Positions 13,222-23,620 of a stretch of DNA of 64,000 bases are shown here, piece by piece. The stretch spans positions 8,772,221 through 8,836,220 of the forward strand of contig VXAI01000013.1 in the NCBI GenBank assembly GCA_013399305.1. Direction: 5' to 3'. A model generated the notes under the pieces. The model was not told the origin of the DNA, made no database searches, and saw only the letters and a list, made by a program, of their open reading frames with translations. Positions within the stretch are counted from its first letter, which is position 1, and each line of letters opens with the position of its first letter. Source of the stretch: Rostratula benghalensis. Taxonomy: Eukaryota; Chordata; Aves; Charadriiformes; Rostratulidae. A program made the position numbers and the translations under genes.

Positions 13222-13860
13222 AGTGACAGTCTCACCTGGAGAAACTGGCTGCTCATGCTTGAATGATTGCACACCACTGGGTGAAAACCTGTCTGGATGG
13301 CCAGGCTCAAAGAGTTGTGGTGAATGGAGTTAAATCCTGTCAGCAGCTGGTCGTAAGTGGTGCTCCCCAGGGCTCAGTACTGGGGCCAGTTCTGTTTAAT
13401 GTCTGTATCAATGATCTTGATGAGGGGGTTGAGCGCACCATTAGTAAGTTTGCAGATGACACTGGGTTGGGTGGGCGTGTTGATCCGCTTGAGGGTAAGA
13501 AGGTTCTACAGAGGGATCTCGACAGGCTGGATCAATGGGATGAGGCCAGTGGTATGAGGTTCAACAGGGCCAAGTGCTGGGTCCTGCACTTGGGTCACAA
13601 CAACCCCATACAGTGCTACAGGCTTGGGTAAGAGCAGCTGGAAAGCTGTCCGGTTGAAAAGGACCTGGAGATGTTGGTTGACAGCCAGCTAAATATGAGC
13701 CAGCAGTCTGCCAAGGTAGCCAAGAAGGCCAGTAACATCCTGTCCTGTATCAGAAATAGGTGGTCAGCAGGACTCGAGATGTGTTCATTGCCCTGTACTC
13801 GGTACTGGTGATGCCCCACCTCGAATACTATGTTCAGTTCTCACTACAATGAAAGACACT
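13222..13860 (+). pseudogene. Decayed CR1 ORF2 (reverse transcriptase) fragment
   Basis: The coding frame inside the CR1 copy is broken in several places. A stop (TGA) lies near 13254-13256, just after 'KLAAH'. The frame is then open from 13263 to the TAA at 13629-13631, which falls right after 'YRLG' where the family continues with acidic residues. The same frame goes on past that stop ('ESCPVEKDL', 'VDSQLNMSQQ') to a frameshift near 13760. After it a different frame carries 'SRTRDVFIALYSVLVMPHLE', ending in a TGA near 13850. Later segments contain more stops. The N-terminal endonuclease and the first RT motifs are missing through 5' truncation. No functional enzyme can be made; the copy is old and neutral. 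Confidence 0.9.
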
Positions 13861-14310
13861 GAGCTGCTGGAGCATGTCCAAAGGGCAAAAAAGCCAGTGA
13901 AGGGTCCAAGAGCACAAGTCTTATAAAGAGCAGCAGAGGGAACTTGGACTGTTTAGCCTAGAGAAAAGGAGGCTGAAGGGAGACCTTATTGGTCTCTACA
14001 ACTACCTGAGTAGCAAGGTGTATGTTGGTCTCTTCTCCCAAGTAACAAGTGGTAGAACAAAAGGAAATGGCCTCAAGTTGCACCGGGAAGGTCTAAATTG
14101 AGGAAAACATTCTTCAACAAAAGGGCTATCAAACACTGGAACAGACTGACTAGGGAAATGGTTGAGTCACCATCCCTGGATGTATTTAAAAGACATATAG
14201 ATGAAATGCTTAGAGACATCGTTCACTGGTTAACTTGTTAGTGATAGGCTAACAGTTGGACTTGATGAACTTAAGGGTTTTTTCCAACCTAAGAAATTCT
14301 GTGATTCTAT
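13222..14310 (+). mobile_element. CR1 LINE, 5'-truncated, with ORF2 reverse-transcriptase remnant
   Basis: A plus-strand CR1 copy of about 1.1 kb containing the C-terminal half of the reverse transcriptase plus the 3' end. Landmarks in order: 'LEKLAAH' at about 13234, 'HWVKTCLDG' with '[10 protein letters not shown]' (13275-13341), the RT motif '[12 protein letters not shown]' (about 13365-13400), the catalytic motif 'FADDT' (13449-13463), then 'RDLDRLDQW', '[12 protein letters not shown]' and 'YRLG'. The 3' end carries 'GGACTTGATGAACTTAAGG', 'TTTTTTCCAACCT' and the terminal repeat ATTCTGTGATTCTAT ending at 14310. There is no poly-A tail. CR1 inserts by target-primed reverse transcription and is usually cut off at the 5' end, as here. 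Amino acid landmarks are seen; the family assignment is from established knowledge. Confidence 0.96.
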
Positions 14311-14887
14311 TTTAACAACATATTTTCAATCCCATTTGTCTATTCCTTCCTTCTAGGTGACAGCTGCTCTATCCGATATGGATATCTCCGTATGAGCTGC
14401 ATCCCATCAACTGTAGATCTAGTGTAGTCTAACACTTTGATTAAACCACTTCATGGTTTCTGATGTAACTAGGAAAAATTATAAAATACACCTGAATATT
14501 CACTGAAGTGCAGAGATTAATTTCATTTGGCTACTCCTCCAGCCCTCTGGTGACTACTTTTCCAAACATCTGGGTGATTGAATTTTTCTGAATTGCTACC
14601 AGAAAGCCAAGTGTGTGCTTGCACACTAGTGCATTGATAGCAGGGATGGTATATTTCATTAGGGATGCAATGCAGCTTGAAGTACAGGGGAGATGGAGAT
14701 TTTTACAAAACCAGTAGCAGACTCTTGGAATACAAACTAAATAGTTAATTCAAGATCCACATTTCACACATTGAAACATTTACTCATCTGCAACTTGCCT
14801 ACAATCCCCCAGAACATTTAATCACATTCATTCTCAAAAACCGACGTACATATTTAATTGCTTGATGGATCAGGGCCTTAACTGAAT

Positions 14888-14940
14888 AGGGCAGAGCTGT
14901 GGTGTAATGGAATGACTAGGACACCTGAGGCTGTAGGACT
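14888..14940 (+). mobile_element. Possible SINE head (tRNA-like A box and weak B box)
   Basis: 'gctgtggtgtaatgga' resembles the A-box region of a tRNA-derived SINE, and about 45 bases later 'aggactcatctcatcc' could be a worn B box. The body that should follow is not recognisable, so this may be a truncated MIR-type head or chance. Compare the similar 'catggtgtaatga' at about 47314. Confidence 0.25.
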
Positions 14941-16837
14941 CATCTCATCCAACATTAGACATCCAACATTTATAACAAAAACATATATCTCAGCTAGTTA
15001 CTATAGGCCCCCTTCATAATTAATGGAGAGAAATAGATACTTCCAGGGTGCAATTCATCAGTCTTACTTTAAATATCTGCTTTAGGAAGAGATTAATTGC
15101 ACTCATCATGTGCATATTTTTCCCTGCTGGTTATAAAGGGGATCAAGGTGCCTACTTCAGAAGCAGCATCTATATTTCAATCCTGCCCCAAATAAACCCT
15201 CTGAATGGACTCTGGGGCTACAGAAAAGACTCTCAGAGAAAATTGTAGATTGCCTCTGAGTCTTGTTCTGTTCCTTGAACTTGAGTTCCTGCCTGCTGCA
15301 CTCTGGTCTGTAGTTCTTGGTACATTTTCCATCATACCTCCCAAAGTATTTGTCCACACCTAGCCTGCACTGCCTGCTCTGTCCCCTCACCTCAGATTTA
15401 AAATCCTTGGCACCCTGACCTTTGTCTGAACCTGTGTTAGGCTCCTGCCTTGCCTGTTAGGCTTAGGTTATAGAGATGCCTTGTCTTCTGGGCTTCCATC
15501 CTGACTCCTGCATGAGGCTCGCTCTCCCTAGACCAGAGCATTAAGACTCCTTTCCACTCCTCACATTAATCTTTTTTAATTATAGCCTTCACTTGCACTT
15601 CCATTCCATTTCCAACCCAGTTTAGCAGCCCGGTCCACTCAAGCCCTAGTTATAATAATTAGGCTGTCAGCTATTGAGGAAGTGATAGTATTTACCACAT
15701 AATTTCTGTGCTGTAATTGCTTACTAACAATATGGCTCAATGAATATGACTATTCTAACAATAATTGAAATATAAAGGTAATACAGATGATTAATGGAGT
15801 AATGCACATAGTGGACACCAAACATAGGGACAAACCTCAGGATCTGGATATCTGTCTATGAAATGGTAGGTAGCTTCTGCGGTTCAGCTATTGAACTCCT
15901 GAAAATCTTCAGTCATTTTTTTAAAATAGATCCATGATTTTTTATTTTTCTCTGTGAGAATTTTTTTTTTCTCACAGTTTTCTCTGTGATTTTTCTTTCT
16001 TTACCCATGCAAAGTCTCTCTGTAGTCTTTTTCCTACCCGTTCTCTGGTTTTTCTCCAGCAGTTAGTACCAATAGCAGAACTGCTGTTTGAGCAGAAGAG
16101 TGTACCGTATTCCTCGAGCTCAGCAAACACTTAACCCCAGCTGAAGCCCTCTCTAGGAATCTTGCGCATGTGCATTGTTCTGTCAACAGCCTGCCAACTG
16201 GAACATCAGTTTTTCCAATAACAATCAGCTCCTGATGAGGAGCAAACAAAATACTGATAATTTCCAGCCTGACTGTAGTGGTGCTGCTACTAGTGACTCT
16301 ACTAGTGGCATCATCTCCTTACAGATAGTAACTGGGCAACTGAAACCCTCCATTTTCTACAGAGCCACCATTTACTGCACTCCTCAAAAAGCTGCTGATA
16401 ACAATTTTCTTTAACTGTCTTTTAAATGACAGGAGGCTTTGTCACAGTACTCAACAGAAAAATCTTAATTTTTACTAACTCTTACAGTAAACAGAGATGG
16501 TGGTAAATGATATAGAGTTACAAACTCAAAATAAATAAAATTATTTGCATAACAATATAGTAATTTTTTCATAACTACCTCCCCCTCCAATCAGAATGTT
16601 AAGTGCAACTGCAATGAAATAAAGGGGAGTGGGGTACACAAAGACTTAGCTTCTTCAGCCTTGCAAGTGATAACAGAGCCGTAATAATCCATTCATCACC
16701 CTTTCTCTACCCTTGAAATTACATGTGTATTTGCTTTTATTTGGCTGATCAGTAAACTACTAAACACAACTCATAAAGGAGGAGTAAACTTTAGTAAATG
16801 GGAAATGAATTGTTAGAAAGAGCTGAACTGTAAAAAA

Positions 16838-16858
16838 AAATAAAATAAAATAAATATT
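16838..16858 (+). repeat. A-rich (AAAAT)n simple repeat
   Basis: A run of nine A followed by three to four AAAAT units. The end of this tract ('taaaataaaataaatattg') is identical to the sequence directly after the assembly gap at 49382, which is simple-sequence convergence rather than a duplication. Confidence 0.8.
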
Positions 16859-19800
16859 GCAAGCAACGTTATCCTTTCTAAAATGCCTTTTGTCATTAGC
16901 ATCCAAAGGGGCCCTGGTATTGCCCTTTTCAAACACTCAAGTATGTTAATGTCCATAATGGTGACCTAATCAGTTTAGGTGTATCATCCAAACAGTTTCA
17001 CAAAAGCAATTGAGAGAATGTCATTGAGGACTTGCAAATGTAGTGTGCTTCAGTACATCTGCAGAGCAGGCCAGAGTGTGTCGGGTGGCAGCTATGTTAT
17101 AATCCTTCTAGAAAGCTACTGATCTCTTGCATAAAATCACTTCCTAAAATGAGGCTTCATTTGGTATTTAAATGGATAAAGCATGGAAGCTCTATTAGAT
17201 TCAAGTTCTGGCAAGAGTTGTGAGATATTCTTCACATAAAAATCCCAAATTTTGAGCTTGGGATCAGAAACTATGCCCACAAAAAATACCTTAACAGAGC
17301 CTGTTGCCAAAATATAAAGCTGTGTAAAAATAGGTGATTGAATCCTTGTCCAATGCATGACAGTAAATGTCCTGCATATGGGAAAATGAGAAATTTTCTC
17401 TTAAACTGAAAAGGGAAAATTTTTAATGAATAGGACATAGAAAATTAACTTGTAACACCTTTGCATTTTTTCTTTTATTTGATTTAAAAAAAACCAAAAA
17501 ACAAATACAGTAACATAAGAAGAAGCTATGGAAAAGGCCTAGGATGATCTTCTAATTTTATACAAAAATGGCTGAAGAATCTGGCATTGATTTTAAAGTG
17601 AGGAGTAAAGTCATGTGCAAAGCCCTTTCGCTTATTTTGCCAGCAAAGAAAACATGTGCCATTAACAAAATTACAGAAGGTCAAGATTTTAACTAAGAGG
17701 TGTATTGCAATCTTTTACCTTGTGCACATAGCTAAGAAACACCAGCACTGCACAAATGCAATACCTTGATGAAAACTCCCCAGCTCTCAGCACCCCACTA
17801 AGTTCTTTAAAACATGTTTTGTAATGCGAGGAGGCAAAATGAAATGCAGAAACAGATGTTCTTCCCTCCTTATTTGTTCAGAAAACGTTCCCCTTAAATT
17901 AATTCAGGTCCCTCCCACTCAGTATAAAGATTCCTCTTTAAATACCATGTCTTTTAATCATCAGTGAGCAAATAAAAAACACATCAGACAATAACATATT
18001 CATAACTGACAACAATAACAATGAAATGGAGACACTATAATGTGAAAATGCCTTTCTAGGAGACCTATTATATAAAATACTCAAGACTTGAAATTCTTTC
18101 TTTTTCCTTATTTTGGGTTTATTTACAGCACTGCACTTTTTAATGCAGGGGATGTTTGGATTGAAGGAAGCCATGGGAGACGTAGTCAGTGGAATCACAG
18201 CGAAGATGAAAATGGCTTGTGTCTCCACCGTGTTTCATGTATTGCTTTTATGGTCCTAAAATGTAATTGTTACATTTTTTATGTTTTCAGAGCATCTGAA
18301 AATCTGTGGGGTGTGATGCAGCCAATCCATCTCCATGCTGTGGAGTGCAGCACAACGGCATGTAGAAGTGTTTGGAGGATACAAAATCTAGCTGCAGCAG
18401 ATGTGGAGGACTACAGAGGATGGACAGAGTCCATTCTGGAGATTTTTCTCCCCCAATGCTGGGGGAGGGCCAAGCCTTATCCCAGGCAGCCCATGGTGGT
18501 CAAAGAGGATCCATGCACAACCATCCAGAGTCTGCGCTGCCTCCTTTATCCCGTAATCTAAAGGCATGCTTTCTTGAGTTGAATTTTAATAAGGTATCTT
18601 TCTCCTTTAATGCTCATGTGATAATATTGTTCTTCTGTGCTAAAATAACAATGAAATCATCTTCTAAAACTTCTTTCTGACAAAAAACCCCCCAAAACTG
18701 CTGAGCTCTGTTTCGCCTTTGATGTTACCAATTTTCAAAAGAACCTGTGGAATTATCTGCAAGACATCTGCATTTACCTGCATGGGACAGAATCACAATG
18801 TCTATGAACTGGTTTTCTCCACCTTACATGCAGATTTTTAGAGAAGTTCAGCATTTCATGAGTACATTTTATGGCCTCTAGGGTTGTGTATGAGCTAGTA
18901 GTGCAGCCTTGCAGTAAATCTGCAAAATAAAACAGCTGATGTATAGGATCCAGCGATCACACCGTACATATTTCAATGGGAGGTTAATATAGACTGGTCC
19001 TTTTGTAGCCCATGGGCTCAGGCTCCATGCCCATTCATAGTCAGTGTGCTTTCAGTATGCTTTTGGGGAATATATTCCAGTTTACCTTCTTCTTAAAGGA
19101 GTCCTGTTTGTATTCTCCAAGGTGAATGCATGAGGTGAATCCTCTTTTTAAATCCATAAGCAATTAATTGTATTCCAAACTACAGAAAAATTCTAACCAA
19201 ATTGTTTCATTTTGCAGGCATGTGAAACTAGCAGAAATGCCAGTGGTGTGTGTGGTTGATGTGTTTATTTAATTTACTGAATTGCTTGTCAGGAACTAAA
19301 TTGCTAAGAGTTAATTTTAAACTAGGTCTTCATGATGGAATTGAGATGGAAAGGCTGGTAGGTCCTAGTGTTTACTGGTAAACAAGGTGGTACATTCTCC
19401 CCACAACACTCTGTCATTGCCTGGGTTCGGTGAAAGGTCACTGTGAAAGCTCACTAAAGCTGCCTGGGGGCAAATTTCCCCATCCAAAATAAGACCAGAG
19501 GCTGTAGCCAATCTGCCTGAGAGGGGACCGCAGGCTGTGAAAGAGACCAGTAGTAAGTAGGTTGAACAAGTGTGTCTCCCCCAAGGTCCAATACTTTCCA
19601 GATGTACTATCTGGTTCCTTCAATGCAAAGTGGGTAAATAGAATTATGTAGTTCATTCTGTTCTCCTGTAACATTCCAGAAGTGAAAATGAAACCCACCT
19701 TTACTTGAAAGGTCGATTGAATCACACTTAAACACAAGCTCGGGACTTCTTTCAGCTCTGCTGTAAAGAAAAATGTTTTCAGCTGTTTTCAGCTGGCTTA

Positions 19801-22800
19801 AATGAGCAGAGCCCCTAGGCTTTTTTAAAAAGTAAACAAACAAGAAAAAAACCCTGGAAAGTATGTTCTCACCCAATGGTAAAGAGTTCTACCCAGGTGC
19901 TCTTTTCTCTCACACTGTAGTACAGCACCTTACACTGTTAAAAATATTTTTTGCCATCTCTACTGCTGAGAATCAGTTGGATGCTTCGGTTCCCTCGGCT
20001 CTTCAGTTGTTTTTATTCTCTCAGCAACATGCTGCTATCATGAATTATCTGATTTCTAAGAACAGAAATGCCGCTTCTTGTAATAAAGCTGTTCAAGTTA
20101 TTTAAAATGTGTTTTCCAGATTATCAAGCTTTTTGTCACATTAGAATTTTGCTTTAACACAGATAAGCCATAGCTTCATCAAGTTTTATCTTGCCCAAAC
20201 TGAGCAAGAGGCAGGCTGACTCACTGGCAACTAATAGAAAGCAGAGCTTTTCATCTCTCTGTCACCAGCTGAAATTCAGCAAAGGTCATCACCGATAACC
20301 AGCTGAGTTTTTGATGGCCTTATGAAATTAACTGATGGTCTTGGTATAGTGACTAGTGGACAGATGTTCTTATTATAAAAACCATTATACCAATTGATAA
20401 CCTCTCTTGGTTGACTCAACAGAGAAATGAGGAGCTGAATGAGACACAGGTGCTCAACTATTTTCTCACGTGGACAGCTGGCACCTGGAAAATAAGTTTA
20501 AGGGCATATTGCCAGGGGTTAAGTGTGTTCTACCTATTCTGAAGCTGAAAGATTTCAGACACCTAAGCTATTAGTCTATTACCTTTCTTATATGCCATGC
20601 TATTCCAATTTTTGTTTTAGAAAAAAAAACCCCAAACAAACAAAGAAAAGATACTGACTCAGTCCAAAATTCAAATCAACCTATGCAATCAGAGCAAATT
20701 AAAATATTCCACAGTAATACTGAAAATAATGAGTGCAATAATATATGATTGAACAGTATAATTTTATAAGCCTCTACTAGTATGAAATTCTCGCTATTCT
20801 GATACATTTTCCATGTGAGCTTTTTCCAGTAGCAACAAAGACATTTGTGTCATAGAAGAAGAGACATGCTATGGAGTTGCTCACTGAGACTGATTTTTAA
20901 CTTCTGTTAAAAGGAACTTCTAACATCTTCATTAAAAGAAATGATAGAAAACCTTTATTTGACTCCCCCTTTTAGGGGTAAGTTTCTTCTGTTGCTGTCA
21001 AATGTAATTTTTAAAAATGTATTTCTACTTGCCACATCCTCAGCATTGGAAGTATTTTTTTTCAAGTTAATTTCACCAATTCAGTTAATTACCAGCCCTT
21101 TCAGACTAATTTAAAAAAAAATTCCAAAGAAAGATGTTGCCAGCATTGGCTCTGGGTGCCAGAAACTCATAGCTTCTTCCTAAAACTAGCATAATACATA
21201 ACATTTTAGCAATTTTTCCTGCATTGTACTTAAAACAGATTTCCCCAGGGCTTACAAAACTTGTGCATTTAGTGGAGGCTGTTAGTTCATTCATCAAACA
21301 CATGAAATCAACCACTCTGTTATGCACCTTCAAATAATAATAATAAAAAAAAAGATAAGAAGAAGGAAACAAGGTGCATACAAAGGCAACAGTGCTCACT
21401 GAAGGACATGGATTTTAGTGCTTGGCTGTACAAAAACATGTTCACACAAACAACTGTCGCAGCAATTATTTATGATTAAAAAACATGGGAATGTTGTGGT
21501 GACTTTGCATTAGAAGTCTAGTATATGTCAATTGTTTTATTCATGATAAACAGATCATTTAGTTGGAAAAATCCCATCTGCCTAGATATATCTCTTATTA
21601 TTTATGAGAACCATGTTTAGGAATGCAGGCAGCACATGTGCATAATTAATCCTGAAGAGAATTAGACATTGTTTGATTCACAGCTGAATGCAATTAGCAT
21701 TAGGAAGTTTACATATGTTGGCAATAACACAGATTAGCAACTAAAGTGCTTGTTAAAAAATTTAACCTGAGGCTGCTGGAGCAGACCTCTCTTAATGATG
21801 CTTTAAATGTTGTTGATGAAGTAATAATCAATTTTGTTTTATAAATAGTAAATCAAGAATTTAGGTCTAATTAGCTGTGCTACAGATCACTTCACTTACA
21901 TATCCAACGTACATGTGATGTGTGCTGTGAACTTTCTTTGAGTCTGGTGTGCAAACAGTTGTTAAGGGAAAGATGTGATCCCTTCTGTTAAAAAAGAAAA
22001 AAAAAAAAGTCACAGATGGGGGAGAATGAGATGTCTGTGGTGGGAGTGATTCTGTGCTCCTGGCACTCAAGAAGGAAAGAGCTTTTCCTTTGTTATTTCA
22101 CAGCTTTTTAACTGAAGGATGAAGAAACAATACCTTGTCTGCCTTTTTAAAATATAGTAATTAGATTATAATTCACAGTCTGTGAAATGAAGCCCTCTAA
22201 TGGAGAGGGAGGAGGAAGAGAGAATATAAGTGATGAAAGTGAGGAGGCAAAGTAAAATTGAGCTGTAATTGTTTTCACTTCAACTTTAAGAAGTTCAACA
22301 TTAATTAAAATGTTTCTGCACCACTCACCACCAGATTGGCACAAAAGAGGGCTGGGTGGTATGTGCAGCTGCTGACTGGCAGGGATGTCAGGAAGGCAAT
22401 TGCCAGGAAAGCTGCAGTTACACATACACAGACCCATATATTCTAAAGACTATGTTGCAATTAGAACAATAATTTCTGGTTTTATTCCAGTATTTGACTA
22501 AAATATTAAAAGTATTCAAGCATTTCCTTCCAGGTAAGAAATTAATACTTCCTGAGGCACCTAAGACAGTCTGAAAATTGTTCCAAGATACCTCTGTCAT
22601 TACTTCGGCTTAGGATTTGTTTTGGTTTCTTCAATCTTCAATTGCATTTATGTGTATGGGAGATATTCAGACAAAACTTCAGCTGAGCACCTGCTGTGCA
22701 CTAAGAGACAGGAGGAGCTGGATCAGTGAAGAGTTTTCCTTCTCCTTCAGTTATGTTGACTTCTTACCCTCTAAACATTTCCTCCTGCGAGCAAAGGGAT

Positions 22801-23279
22801 GGGGATGCATTGTGTGGTCCCTGTAATCACTCTTTGTACATCAGAGGATCTGAGTAGTAATGGCAACCAGTGAAGGAAATTACAAGGGGGTACTACAGCC
22901 CCTATCTGTGTGTCCCTGCACCAAGCACAAAGATGGGTATCCCTATAGCCCTAAACCTTCCTTCCTCGGCAGGCTGTGAAGCCAATCTCAGGATGGGATG
23001 GATAGCCAGGAAAATTTTAAAGTAGCTGAAGGAAGCAGGAGCAAGCAGAGAGCCAGAACTGATGGGACTTTGTTTCCCCAGAGCCAAAAGAAACTCATTT
23101 TGCATGTGACGACACAAATCGGGCACTTCCTTACTCACTCATCTATGCCACTGCCAGAGACTGTAAATAATCTTGAAATGGAGTGAGGGCTAAACTGGAA
23201 AAGGCATTTAGGCTCCTAAAAATGGGAAAATGCACTAGCAGGCATTCAAGAATGAATAAGAGCTCTCATCTGAGGAAGA

Positions 23280-23620
23280 GCGTGGAGCACAGAGCAGCTT
23301 CGATTGGCCACGTGTCCTTCGGGGAGGCATGGAAAAGAGCAACCAGCCCAGAGGATTTCCCTGGTGAATGGCAAGCTCTCCCTGTAGCTCCGGAGGGCAG
23401 CAAGGAAGCCTGAGCCTGCAGGGAAGCCTGAGCCTACGGGGAAAGCCTGCACACGTGTGAAGGCTGAGTGGCTGCTTTTTTAAATGGTGTGTTGCGAATT
23501 CCTAAGTGCTGCTCAATCCCATGATTTAATATCCATTATATCAATTCTGTAGGCCGTGTGGGAGCCCGCGATGCTCCCCTTAGTGGCTGTGATTGATCAG
23601 ACTGTAAGCGTCACCTCCGT
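23280..23620. promoter_or_regulatory. CpG-richer patch with adjacent inverted CCAAT and CACGTG
   Basis: In this CpG-poor window this segment has a visible cluster of CpG sites. An ATTGG (inverted CCAAT box) at 23303-23307 lies two bases from a perfect CACGTG E-box at 23309-23314, followed by 'ccttcggggaggc'. Downstream are an 18-bp tandem repeat (23404-23450), ACACGTGT at 23452-23459 and a GC-rich stretch 'gtgggagcccgcgatgc' at about 23556. The combination could be a weak promoter or enhancer, for example of a non-coding transcript. No TATA box, exon or splice signal is tied to it. Motifs are seen; function is inference. Confidence 0.25.
23404..23450 (+). repeat. 18-bp tandem repeat, ~2.6 copies
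   Basis: Two adjacent 18-bp units, GGAAGCCTGAGCCTGCAG and GGAAGCCTGAGCCTACGG (two mismatches), followed by a partial third unit GGAAAGCCTGC. Confidence 0.9.

Larger units (their letters stand above)
14311..23279. other. Unique non-coding sequence
   Basis: Nine kilobases with no recognisable gene. Small items: a tRNA-like SINE-head candidate at 14888-14940; a 9-bp perfect inverted repeat CTGTGAGAA/TTCTCACAG with an all-T loop (15952-15977); an AAAAT-type simple repeat (16838-16858); and a TGCGCATGTGCA at 16163-16174 resembling an NRF1 site. An open frame of 157 codons on the plus strand (18088-18561) has no domain I recognise. The segment 21595-21860 is rich in TAAT/ATTA cores and has the texture of a conserved non-coding element, but that cannot be judged without alignment. 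Confidence 0.5.

Noticed and set aside
15952..15977. Inverted repeat followed by T's, resembling a bacterial terminator
   Set aside because: The genome is a vertebrate one; the T-run is the loop rather than the tail, and such terminators do not apply.
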